From Caprimulgus europaeus (taxonomy: Eukaryota; Chordata; Aves; Caprimulgiformes; Caprimulgidae): 64,000 nucleotides of DNA. Under the pieces are notes generated by a model. That model was not told the origin of the DNA, made no database searches, and saw nothing but the letters and a program-made list of their open reading frames with translations. Within the stretch, counting starts at the first letter, position 1. Each line of letters opens with the position of its first letter. The stretch is taken from positions 45,361,839-45,425,838 of the forward strand of contig OU015532.1 of the NCBI GenBank assembly GCA_907165065.1, in the 5' to 3' direction. The translations under genes and the position numbers were made by a program. Positions 45,803 through 57,127 of this stretch are shown piece by piece.

Positions 45803-48476
45803 TCCACCCTGTTGGGCTCCAGACAGCAGCTGGCTCCTCGGGGATCTGAACGCAGCACTTTTAACCACCCTAGGTACATAAAGGACGTACGGTCACGTAA
45901 GTGGAGCGTTTCCCAGCATGAACGCGGCAGCTCCTGGCTCCCTGGGATCAGGCAGGGAGAGGGAAGCTGTGGAGCAGCACCTCTTCCAGTGACACCTAGG
46001 TTGGGATGTGTCCCCCTTTCACCACCACCATCTCCCCGATAACCTGGGCATTTCTTCTCCCTGCGCCTTTTTTCTGACACCTGAGCTGCCTTTCCAAAGA
46101 GCAAGAGCCCGCTGGCATCTCAGCAGCTTTCTCCATCCCACCACCTCCCCACACACACACACACACACTCCACCTCCCCTCCCAATTCATTTGTCACCAG
46201 TGTTGCTCAGATCTGTCCCACCCGGGGCAGGGGACTGGATGGGGACTCTGGCACCAGCAAAGAGACACCTCTCAGGCTGCTCCTGTCCTCTTAGCAGGAG
46301 CTGTGACTCCCCACAGCTGAGTGGGGAACAGGGCTGGGAAGATACCTGAGGATAGAGAAGGTGACATTATCCCATCTCCTTCTATCCTGCTTCCTCTCCA
46401 TCTTGCAGTCTGAGGTGAAGCACAGAGCTGCAGAGGTCTGGGACGGGGACATCTCTCTCCCCAACGTGGCATGGTGCCACCACACAGCTCTCTGGTCAGC
46501 TGGTGGGAGATGCACCCTGGCAGACGATGGCTTCCCAGCATGGCTGGCTGTCCCAGGGGAGCACCTGGGGTTTGCTTTGCCATGGTCATGGTCAATGTTG
46601 AGGCTCACGTGTATGGTGGGGCAGAAAAATGTTTCCTCTGGCTTTCACTGGGTTGGGAATGACCATCCTCTAAAAATTTAGGGGCAGCAGCTATGGGAGG
46701 GGAGGTCCTGAATGCACAGGTCCCTAAAGAGACTGCTCTGAGAGCCAACTCAAGCACAACACACAGCCGTGGTTGTGTGAGGCCACCAAACTCCTCATAC
46801 ACCTTGTCCCAGGGGCAGACACGTGCAGTGACAGCCCCTCTGCAGCCCTTGACCAGGGCCCTGCTGTGGGCATCTCCACATGGGAAGGGACCCTGGATGG
46901 GCTGGATGAGCTGCTGCTGCTTCATCTCCAGCCCCTGCAGATCTTCTCCACCTCGTAGGAGACACCAGAACTTGTCTGGTTTGTCTGAACCAACGCTCTG
47001 GTTTTCCCTGCCAGAGCCCTTACCTGCACAGCGCTGATAAGTTCAGATCTCCTCCGCAAGGCTAAATCTTCTCCAAGCTTTGCAATGACCTCATAGTGCT
47101 AGGAATAATTTTGGAACATCCTTTTACCCCAACTGAATTATCACCAAGGAGAAGCTGAAGGTCAGCTGAGTCCTCTCACCCACACAGCGGGGCTCTGCGG
47201 GCTCAGCTCCAGCTGGGGCCGAGGTTCACAAGGGAACAACAGGATTTTTACTCCCATAAAAACACCTGTGTCACCCTGCCCTCCCTCCTCATCATCCTCA
47301 GTGTTAGGGAATCTTCTAGTTCAAGGTCCAGGAATATTCAATAGTCTTGGAAAAGGCTCCAAATAAATAAGCTACCACCACAAATCAGGTTTCAGGTTAA
47401 GAAGGTACATGAGTACCACACCGGTGGTGGATCAGGTGTAATAGATATTTATTGGAATGAGAAAAGACCAGTAGCACTGTCTCCTCTCTCCTCAGAGGTG
47501 CCTTCCTTGGTACTCCCAGGGAACCAGCACACATTGAACCCCACCATGGGTATGACCAGGGTCATCACAAGCAGCCAGGACTTACATCCCAGCCTAAACA
47601 CTCAGCTGAGCCATGGGGCACGATGGCTTAGGTGCTACAAGTGACGCTGATCATTGACCCATGATAGTATTGACCTCTTGGGGTGGCTGTCACCCAGAAG
47701 CCACTGAGGGTCCTGGGACCAGTGACAGGAGATGGTTTCTCCAGCAGTTTGTGCTGAGCTGAGCATGGTGCTGAGAGCATTTTCCCAAGGTACATGGGGG
47801 AGTGTGATGCTCCCCATGGTCAGTGGGCAACCTGGGATGGAAACAAGGAAATTATCCCCAGCCAGAGCGAGGAGTGGGCAGGTGGGCACACGGGGATGGG
47901 TGGGCACACAGGGATGGGTCCCATGTAGGCTGCAGGTACCACAGGCAGGAGCTATCCCAGAGCTTAGCTGCATTCCCTACTGGAGTTAAAGGGCAGCTTT
48001 TCCTCACGGACTTCCAGGAGGCCAGGATCTCACCCGAGCTGTTTAACAGCCCAGAGGATTAAGTGCCATATCCCTTGTCTTGTTAGAGAGAGAGGAGAGA
48101 GTCTCCTGGCAGCAGACTTGGCATGGACACAGGCTTGGCCCTTTACGTTCTCTCACCTTCAAATCCATGTGCAAAGCACATGTTGGACTCACTCAAATCT
48201 ATTTTAAACACCCTGAACCTGCCTGAAAGCATCACGAGGCCAAGGAGATGCTGTTCCTCGGAGTTCCCCATCCCAGGGCTTCCTTCCATGGGCAGCCCAG
48301 CCCCTTGCCAGGCTGCTGCCACTGTGCCACCCTCGTGCCCACGCCTCTGCGTCACACTCCCTTCAAAAGCCTCCAAATGTCATTTTTAAGTGATGTGCAT
48401 CTGTATTTACACACATTTTTTAATTAATTTAAAAGGGTTTTTTTTAAAGTAGCTGTTAAATTAACAAGAAAAACTG

Positions 48477-48498
48477 TATAAATATATATATACACTTT

Positions 48499-48531
<33 letters not shown>

Positions 48532-48534
48532 CTT
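48477..48534. repeat. (TA)n-rich repeat
   Basis: TATATATA runs with short interruptions, in the putative 3' UTR. Confidence 0.88.
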
Positions 48535-48623
48535 AATCTAGCCACCTGCAGCTACTGCATTTCTTAAGGGTCACAGGGTCAGCACTGTCCTTGCAATCTC
48601 AAGTTACCACGATGATGCCTTTT

Positions 48624-48668
48624 TTAATTATTATTATTAATTATTATTATTATTATTTTTATTATTTT
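48624..48668. repeat. (TTA)n repeat
   Basis: TTATTATTAA-type units followed by AT-rich sequence. Confidence 0.85.
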
Positions 48669-49038
48669 AACACCTTTCAATTCTATTTATGACTTACTTC
48701 TCTATTTATTTCTTTATTTAGCCTTTTACTCCTGCCCACGCATTGAGTTGCAATTCCTTGGCTTGGATTTGCCTTCAAAGCTACAAGCTTCATCCCCAGC
48801 CACCACAAAAAATGTCTCACAAGCCCTGGCTGCCTTGACACCCATCATGCTAGTGCCCGTGGTGGTATCCTCTGTGGGTGCAGCACCCAGCTTGCTGGGC
48901 TCTCTCAGTTGCCCTTTCCAACCTCATGGAGGTAGAAAAATGTTCCTCCTGAGCAGTCCTGGCCCTGGCTGTGCAGCAGGTACCCTACAAGGGTTTGCCC
49001 ATGGTTAGAAACACCAGAGAGATGGCCCAGAGCTTTGA

Positions 49039-49199
49039 ATCACAGAATCACAGTGGTTGGAAAAGACCTTTAAGATCATTGAATCCAACCATAAACCCAA
49101 CACTGCCAATTCCACCTCTAACCCATGTCCCTCAGCACCTCATCTGCCTGCCTGTCACCAGGGAAGGTGACTCCACCACCTCCCTGGGCAGCCTGTTGA
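49039..49199 (-). mobile_element. CR1 LINE 3'-end fragment
   Basis: Antisense. AATCACAGAATCACAGTGGT to CTCCCTGGGCAGCCTGTTGA. Lies within the putative ALX4 3' UTR. Confidence 0.92.
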
Positions 49200-49856
49200 G
49201 ACTCAGAGGCAAATGGTGAGAGCAGCAGAGGTTCCCAACGCTGGCTTACAGGCTGTCAGGTGCCACTCACTGATGAGTTTTTGGAGGTCCTTCTTGCCTA
49301 CAAGCAGTAGTTAGTGCTTTGGTAGCAACTCCAAACCAGTGGTGTGAACCAGGTTTGGGGTTTGCTGGGGCCTGGGGTGTCCAAGCTCTAAGGGCTGCTG
49401 TGTCTGAACAAGCTCAGGAGCAGAGGAGTGAGATGGGGGCCAGGTCAGTCCCCAGGCACGTTGCCCACCATGGGCACTGCCACCCACCCGCTCGCCCTCC
49501 TAGAAGGCTCTCCAGCCAGGGTCCAGGCTCTGGCTGTCTCCTCTTGAACATGGGGCTCATTTCTGGTCTCCTTGTCCCAGCACCTACCTGGGTTGAGCCC
49601 ATGGGCAAGAGGAGCAAGGTGAAGGAGATCCAACTTCCCTCTTGTCTAGAAGGGAAGCGTGTGAGCGAGCATCCTGGCTGGAGCAGGGCTGGCCTGAGCC
49701 GTGAGCGTGGGCAGGGCATTAGGAGAAGGCCATGTGCAGGGACAGCACGTCACACCAGGTCACAGCGCTGCAGCACACGTGGCTTTACCTGTCCCATCAG
49801 CCATAGGGTTGGGTGTCCCTGGTGTGCCATCTCAGAAGGGCTCCTGGCCGCGTCTC

Positions 49857-50432
49857 TGTGGTGGTTTCACTCCTTTGGCTGCAGCCAAACACAGCTGCTC
49901 TCTCACTCCCACCCCTCCAGGGAGCAGGGAGAGAACTGGAAGGAAAAGGGCAAGGAGACTCACAGGTTGAGATAAAAAATATTTACTAATTAAAATAAAA
50001 TAATAATAACATTAATGAGAGAATATGCAAATGAGTGATGCCCAGTACAATTGCTCACCACCCACCGACCGATGCCCAGTCTGTGCCCAGCCAGTGATCC
50101 CGGAGCAGGGACAGTCCCCAAACCCAAACCCTGAGAGAATCCCCCCAGTTTCCAGTCAGCCCTGGTTAATGCACTGCCCATGACGTGGTGTGATCTGGGA
50201 TATCTCATTGGCAGAGCCAAATGCCAATTTGGGGTTTTGCTAATTACTGTGCTTCTCCCTCCCAGTCCCAATGCAGCTGTGAACAGCCCAACACGATGGC
50301 CTTGAGCTCCAGCAGCAACTAATAGCATTGGTACCTTATCAACACTCTTCTCATAACAAATCCTACACTGAAACTAAAACCTATTCCAGCTACTGAGAAG
50401 AAAATTAACTCCATCCTAACAAAACCAGGACA
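49857..50432 (-). mobile_element. Solo LTR of a bird endogenous retrovirus (copy 3)
   Basis: About 576 bp. On the - strand it starts TGTCCTGGTTTTGTTAGGAT and ends GTGAAACCACCACA, the form of a common avian LTR family. It is related to copies 1 and 2 but more diverged in the middle, so a different subfamily or an older insertion. Flanking duplications are not clear. No internal region. It lies within the putative ALX4 3' UTR. Confidence 0.85.
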
Positions 50433-50652
50433 GTTGCTCTGACAGTGGGCGAGGAGACACATTTCCCTGCTCCCCAGTGTACACCCAGACAGGGCAGCAC
50501 GTTGTAAACCCTTCTCCAAACAAAAGCAAACAGGTAGTGGTTTCCTGGGAAAAGTTGGAAAAATAATCAGTGAGAGGCAGAACCCGGTGTTTATTTTGCT
50601 GCTCTGACTGACACAGGCAAAAGCAAACAGAGGGAAGGAGAAATGAAAGCCA

Positions 50653-50798
50653 AATGGGCAGGAGGGAGGAATGGGATGGGCAGGAGGGAGGAATGGGATG
50701 GGCAGGAGGGAGGAATGGGATGGGAAAGAAGGAGGAATGGGATGGGAAGGAGGGAGGAATGGGATGGGAAGGAAGGAGGAATGGGATGGGAAGGAGTC
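50653..50798. repeat. 22-bp GA-rich minisatellite, about 6-7 copies
   Basis: Units of the form GGAATGGGATGGGAAGGAGG with C/A variants. Confidence 0.92.
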
Positions 50799-51514
50799 AT
50801 TCAACTCTTTGCTGGTAACAGGGGTCCCCACTCCCCCCCACATAGCTAGGTAGGTAGGTAGAGCTAGGACTTTTATACTACTGATTTTGAAGGACAGTTT
50901 TCAATGTATAATAATATATCAGCTTAGGTGTGCAGTGTTTGAAAGAGAGACCGGGAGAAAGAAAAGAAACAAACCTCAATTGATATTATTGGATTGTTTT
51001 GGGGTTTTTTTTTGTTGTAAAATATTGTAACCTTGTATAAATGCAAACTTTTTTGTTGGTTTTTTTTTTTCCTCTTTAGCTTAACAGCCTGGGGTAAAAT
51101 ATATTCAAAAAAAGAAAAAAAAAACAAACCAAAAACATTTAAAAGTTGCCAAAAAAAAAAAAAGTTCAGGAAAATAATAAATAACTCATTAAAGATGTTG
51201 CCATGTGGGGTTTGTGCCACGCAATGTTATTGCCTTCGCAGCCATGTATTACCTGTTCATTACAGTGGAATATTAAAAAAAGAACAAACAGTTTTGCAGC
51301 TTGGTTCTTTTTACCTGTTTTTTTCTTTTTTTTTTTTAAGTTATTGCACTTGCAGCTTTTTTATTTTCCTTTTTTTTTTTGAGGGGGGTGAGGAGGGGGG
51401 AGGTTTTAATTTTTTTGGGCACCAATTTTGATTTTTTTTTGCAGTTTTTAAAAGGAATTATTCTCCTTCCCAGTCAAGGAGTTAAAAACGCTGTTGTTGT
51501 CATTTTGATTTGCA

Positions 51515-51520
51515 AATAAA
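51515..51520 (+). terminator. ALX4: Distal polyadenylation signal AATAAA
   Basis: GCAAATAAAAG is followed within 15-40 bases by CT-rich and then GTGGCTGCTTTTGTT sequence, the expected cleavage and downstream-element layout. AU-rich UTR-like sequence precedes it. This is the best 3' end for ALX4 in the window. Confidence 0.6.
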
Positions 51521-51540
51521 AGTCCTTTCTCTTCTCTCCT

Positions 51541-52229
51541 CTCCACTGCCATGTGGCTGCTTTTGTTCCTGACTCGTGACAGATGAAATGTGATCAGAGG
51601 GGGCCTCCAAAAAAAAAAAATTAAAATTAAATAAATAATAATAATAAAAAAATAAATCTCACGTTAATTGAAGTTGGCAAAAAATCCTCCCAGTGCCCTT
51701 TTGAACTGCTGACACAGTGCAGGATGGATTAGCCAGGGGTAGATTAACAACAGGTGGCAGCTCAGGGACCCGCTGTCTCTCTGCTACAAAGAGATGGTTC
51801 CAGCCTGGCGTGGGGACATCCTGCCAACCAGCTCTGGGCTACTCCCATGGCATCCTGGCTAGCCAGGCCCAAGTGGCCACAGGGATGAGAGGAGGATGGT
51901 GTTCCTGGCTTTCTGGTAGAGCTGAAGCTTTGCTGGAGGTCTCCCAGTCCTTCCCAAGTGGAATCCATCATGGCCACCACAGGGAGAAGTGACTTGGAAA
52001 CTGGATGCTGAGGAGCCAGGGAGACTCAGCCACCCAGGGCTGGCAGTGTGGGGACTTGTCCCCCCTGAGAGCACTTCTCTGTCCCATGCTCCCGCTGGTC
52101 CAGTCACACTCCCTCCCCTCCCAGCTCTGCTTTGTCCCCCGAGCCTCCCCCACCCTCTCCTCCACCACAGCTCTGCCAGGTTCCCCAGCCAGACGCTGCT
52201 CCTCAGGCTTCACACAGGATCTCAGCATG
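51541..52229. other. Intergenic, ALX4-EXT2 spacer
   Basis: Contains an A/AAT-rich run at about 51609-51655. Otherwise unique with no gene recognised. Confidence 0.45.
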
Positions 52230-52700
52230 GCCTGGGTTAGAAAAGCCCTTTAAGCTCATGGAGTCCCACCATGAACCCAACACTGACCAGTCCCCACTAA
52301 CCCATGTCCCTCAGCACTGTGTCTACACGACTCTGAAATCCCTCCAGGGATGGGGACTCCACCCCTGCCCTGGGCAACCCCTTCCAATGCCTCAGAACCC
52401 TTTCAGCAAAGAAATTCTTCCTCACATCCCATCTCAACTGCCCTGGCCACAACTGGAGCCCATTTCCTCTTGTCCTGTCCCTTGGTCCTTGGTTGAACAG
52501 ACCCACCCCCACCTCTCTCCACCCTCCTTGCAGGGACTGGGACAGAGCCACAAGGTCTCCCCTCAGCCTCCTTTTCTCGAGGCTCAACACCCCCAGTTCC
52601 CTCAGCCGGGAACTCAGCACACTTGTGCTCCAGACCCTTCCCCAGCTCCGTTCCCTTCTCTGGACACGCTCCAGCACCTCCAGGTCCTTCTGGGAGTGAG
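52230..52700 (-). mobile_element. CR1 LINE 3' end, longer fragment
   Basis: Antisense, about 470 bp, same subfamily as 25460. CTGGGCAACCCCTTCCAATG, TTTCAGCAAAGAAATTCTTC and the ORF2-end block TGGACACGCTCCAGCACCTC. Confidence 0.93.
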
Positions 52701-53997
52701 GTATCTTCTCCCTGCACTGAGGGGAGGGCTTGTCTCAGCCCAACATGTTCCCAGAGCACATCTCTTGCCCCAACCCAACATGGGCAAAACTGGGTTCTGG
52801 GAGGGCCATTTCTGCTCCATGAATACACTCAGCTGAGACTGCCTTCCCTCAGACCCCACAGAACCACCGGCACCAATAAGAACCCAGCAAGAACCACCTG
52901 CACCCGGACGCTGGGTCAACCAGAAAGTGTCCTTTATGTCCATGCAGAGCTGAGAAGGTGCCCAGCAGCTGCCAACAACCCCCTGGGACCCTCAGAGCTC
53001 CTCTGGCCTTTCCATCAGCTGGCTGGGAGCATCAGCTCGGTTCAGATGGAGCATGGCTGGTTTCCATCTCACACAGAAACGGACAATGCAGGTGCTGGTG
53101 TGAGCTTACCCAATTCCTCTCTCACTTGTAGGAGGAAAATTCCTCCCCTCCCCAAGCACTCAGAGCCAGATTCTCCAGATGTTGGCAAAGCTCAGGCTGT
53201 TGAGAGCCTAAAGCCACTTTCAGTAACATCCCCATTGTATGAGTTTAGATCAGAAATTGCTCCTGGCCTGAAGGTTGCCAAAGAGCTAAAAAAATCTCTT
53301 TTATATAGAGATACCCCAGAGAGTGGCAGGACCCAGAGCAGAAATGCACATTCTTTTCCTGAAGCTGCATTTTCCTCCTGGCATTACAGGAGTTGTTTAA
53401 AACACATGGAAAAATTTCTCTCCAGAAGATGCAGCTCCAGCACCCAGGTTAACGCGTTCCTTCTCCGCTGGAGAACGGGACTTTGATGCAGGGCAAAGTT
53501 CGGGCAGTTTTAATGAAAAACAATTTTTTCTTCCTGTAAACTAAATAGATTTGCCTTTTTTTCCCTTCCTCTTTTTAAAAGCAGGTTATGAACCTTTAAG
53601 CAGATGGATGTTCAATAATCTTCTCATTGGCAAGGAAGGCAAAAGCCACGCAAGGTGCATGTACTTAGGGCCAGCTGGAGCCCACATGGAAAGGTGTTGC
53701 ATTTAATCTGAGACAAACAAGTGTTTATTATTTGTGAAAGGATCTTCCACTTTCTCTTGCTTTTCAGTTCGTAACTTACTCACAGGGTGAAGACAGATGC
53801 TCTGAGTTAGCAAAAGCTGCTCCTTCACTGCAGCCTTGCTGGATTCCTGGATCTCATTTTACGGTCCTTTCTGCTTCCAGCCTTTTCCCTTGCTCGTTGG
53901 TATGAAGTGTGGCAAAGGGGTTATTGTTCCTGTCAGTCTTTGGCTGAAGGCACCCAACACTGACTGCAGAGACCTTTGAAAGAAAGGTTTCACAGAA
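52701..53997. other. Intergenic, unique sequence
   Basis: A plus-strand open frame of 287 codons (52623-53486) begins inside the CR1 and has no recognisable domain. No gene called. Confidence 0.4.
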
Positions 53998-54134
53998 GAA
54001 GAAGTTTTCAAACAAAAGAAGAAGTTTTCAAACAAAAGAAGAAGTTTTCAAACAAAAGAAGAAGTCTTCAAACAAAAGAAGAAGTCTTCAAACAAAAGAA
54101 GAAGTCTTCAAACAAAAGAAGAAGTCTTCAAACA
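53998..54134. repeat. 20-bp minisatellite, 7 copies
   Basis: GAAGAAGTTTTCAAACAAAA repeated seven times at exact 20-bp spacing; the last four units carry GTC in place of GTT and the seventh breaks off early. Confidence 0.95.
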
Positions 54135-55240
54135 GCTGGACCAGCAGGTGAGAAACCTTTAAGCAGAAACCTTTAAGTGGGGTTTTTCATGGCTACATGG
54201 ACATGTCAAAGAGAACACAGCGTCTCTAGCCTGAAATCCTCAGGTTTCCAACTTTCCAAGGGACTATGGGCTTCTCTACCAGATGAGCATGAGAAGCTCA
54301 CACTGGACAGGTAGATCTTTGTAATCAGTGTTTTTCAGTCAGTCCCAAGCTTTGGCTGATGGGGACTACAACTAGGAAGTTTTACAGGTTCCCATTGCTG
54401 CACAGAATGCAGGTGAAGGGCAGAAGAATTAAGCTTCATCCTTAAAAGCACAGTGTGGAACCACATGTCCTAATCACACATGGAGAACCTCATAGGGGTC
54501 TGTACAGCCCAAGTTCTTCACACCTTTGTTGTGTCCAGCTTTTACCTTTTTCCAGTCCACCACCAAACAAAATTCAGGTTAAAAAAATCCAATAGATGTG
54601 ACTTAGTAATTCAGCTGATATTTTCTTTTTCTTAGGACTCCGTAGAAATAGTCACAACATGGATTATTTCTAAGAACCTGGTTCCCCCCATGCCCATCTT
54701 ACCTGTCATCTTCCCCCCTCTGTGTACAGCCTGGTACTGAGCACTGATTCAAGTTCACAGACCTACCAAAACCACCACCAAGTGGCATTGATCTCAGTCC
54801 ACAGCTCCTGGGAGCTGTCACGCCTGTCTGCAGCGGGAGCACTTCCTATCTGTGCAAGGAAACAGGCATTTACAACCAGTACAGGACATGGGAAGAAGAA
54901 TGACTGGATCCTTTTCCAGACAAATGAAGACAGCAAACAGGCCACCTTGCAGCAGAGAGAACCTTTGAGCTGTGCTGTTTCCAGTTGGAAAGCTCCCTGT
55001 GTGCTGCTAGCTCCGTGCCACTCCACTTAATTGCCTCAATTGTTGCTGTTAGCCCTTAATGGGAAACACAACTCGCCTTCAAAGCGACCGCAAGGAGCTG
55101 CAGACAAGGGAATCCTGAGGATCAGCAGAGGTGGGACTGCCTTACAGTCATTTCCATCAGGCTGAAATTGCACAGAGTGCACCAGGAATGTCTGGAAATG
55201 GCTTCAAGCCATGTCGAGCATGCTGACACTGAAAGTCAAG
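54135..55240. other. Intergenic, unique sequence
   Basis: No gene or repeat recognised. Confidence 0.4.
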
Positions 55241-55670
55241 GCTAATGGGCTTGGTATTGAGCTACCCAAAACTCCAACCAAACAACAGGTTCTCTTTTTT
55301 AGTATTGAGCTACCCAAAACTCCAACCAAACAATGGGTCCTCTACTTTGGTACTGAGCTACCCCAAACTCCAACCAAACAACAGGTCCTCTACCTTGGTA
55401 TTGAGCTACCCAAAACTCCAACCAAACAATGGGTTACTTTGGTACTGAGCTACCCAAAACTCCAGCCAAACAATGGGTCCTATACCTTGGTACTGAGCTA
55501 CCCAAAACTCCAACCAAACAACTGGTCCTCTACCTTGGTACTGAGCTACCCCAAACTCCAACCAAACAATGGGTCCTCTACCTTGGTACTGAGCTACCCC
55601 AAACTCCAACCAAGCAACTGGTCCTCTACCTTGATATTGAGCTACCCAAAATTCCAACCAAACAACAGTT
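55241..55670. repeat. 48-bp minisatellite, 9 copies
   Basis: Units starting TAYTGAGCTACCC at 55255, 55303, 55351, 55399, 55443, 55491, 55539, 55587 and 55635. All are spaced 48 bp except one 44-bp unit. As 48 is a multiple of three, frames stay open across units (repeating ELPKTPTKQ). The array is embedded in open frames of 153 and 182 codons on the + strand. Confidence 0.95.
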
Positions 55671-56845
55671 GAGACAAAGAGTGCCTGCTCTGCTGAAACA
55701 CAGGCTTGGTGCTCAATCCTGGTTTAGCCACACAACTCCTAAGGCCTTGGGTAGATCACAGCTTCTCTCCATTGGCTTACCTGCACTAACAGGTAAGAGG
55801 CTGATCTTACTCAAGCAGGAGGACTGTGAAGCTCAATTTATTGTGCTCAGATTCAGCGGTGGCAAACCAGAGAAGGAATTTCCACAGTCCTACATGCACT
55901 CACAACAGCACGAGATAGAACTGAAGGATCTACAACTCAACAGTGAAGCACAAGTGTTCCAGCTGATTTCTCTGTGAAGCCAATGCCACCTCTCTCTGAT
56001 GTACCCATGTTAGCAAGAGGTTTGAAGTGATTACCTGCTTACAGGATAACTCTCAGATCCTACAGAATGATGCAAAGAACACAGGATTTAGAGTTTTCTA
56101 GCAATTTTGGACAGAAATTATTTCTTCTAGCCTAAAAATTACTTTAAAAAGACAATACAGGTGCAACACTTGCCTGGTTTTTGCTCTGCTCTTCCCAGCT
56201 CTTCAGGACCAGACTGAAGTAGCAAACGGAGCAGCTCACTTTCTAGCACAGATTTCACCCAACACAACTTTGCAGAATGTTTGTTTCTTGCTTTAAGTAG
56301 ATGGAAGAGACTATCCATGATTGCAAGAACTACCTTGCAGTTTACATTTCAGTTTACAAGAGAACATGTTTTGCAGCAGCCCTAGTAAAATTCTTTAAGA
56401 AGAATGATGAAAAAATTCATTCTCACTGTGTCTGATCTCCGGTGAGGGCATTTCAAATCCATTTTCTCATCAGCACCGTTTTTCTCTCCCGTGTTGTGTT
56501 GCAACCCTGTTTCAACAGCAGCTTCCATGTGAAAGGGCTGGATGGAAGATTTATGCATAACTCATTAAGGATTTTGAGAGCTTTCCTGATCAAAAGGTGC
56601 TCTACTCATGAGTACCCAGGGTACCAGACACTGATGATGAAGGTTATTCATGCCAAATCTTGAAGGTATTTTTAACATTAAACTTGCCTCCCTAAATCTA
56701 TTGCCATGTCTCAGTGTGTTTTTCCAGAGTGCTCATGACTTGCCAATACAACCTAAAACTAAAACTAGCATCTCTTAAATCCCACCTAGCAATTATCTTG
56801 ATATCAGTACCTCCAAGGCTTGTGAGTTTAAAAGGCCTGTGAACT
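55671..56845. other. Intergenic, unique sequence
   Basis: The first 307 bases continue an open frame from the minisatellite (to 55977) without recognisable domains. The rest is AT-rich and without features. Confidence 0.4.
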
Positions 56846-57127
56846 GACAGGACCAGAGGAAATGGCCTCAAGTTGCACCAAGGGCAGTTGAGATGGGATG
56901 TGAGGAAGAATTTCTTTGCTGAAAGGGGTCTGAGGCATTGGAAGGGGTTGCCCAGGGCAGTGGTGGAGTCCCCATCCCTGGAGGGATTGAAGAGTCGTGT
57001 AGACACAGTGCTGAGGGACATGGGTCAGTCGGGGACTGGTCAGTGTTGGGTTCATGATTGGACTCGATGAGCTTAAAGGGCTTTTCAAATCCAGTCGAGG
57101 CAATTCTGGGATTTTGTGATTCTGGGA
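56846..57127 (+). mobile_element. CR1 LINE 3'-end fragment
   Basis: Sense-oriented. GACAGGACCAGAGGAAATGG, GAAGAGTCGTGTAGACACAG, ending GGGATTTTGTGATTCTGGGA. Same subfamily as 25460, 29856 and 40930. Confidence 0.93.

Larger units (their letters stand above)
45744..51540 (+). other. ALX4: Probable long ALX4 3' UTR
   Basis: No new ORF or splice structure is recognisable between the ALX4 stop and a good polyadenylation signal at 51515. The last kilobase has typical AU-rich distal 3' UTR character (poly-T runs, TTGTAAAATATTGTAACC, TGTATAAATGC). A CR1 (49039-49199) and a solo LTR (49857-50432) interrupt it. Human ALX4 also has a multi-kilobase 3' UTR. A much shorter UTR ending near 45815 is possible, so the extent is inferred. 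Confidence 0.45.

Noticed and set aside
52132-52836. 234-codon open frame
   Set aside because: It is the antisense reading of a CR1 3' end. Similar antisense CR1 frames occur at 20545-21150, 27475-28034 and 32896-33603.
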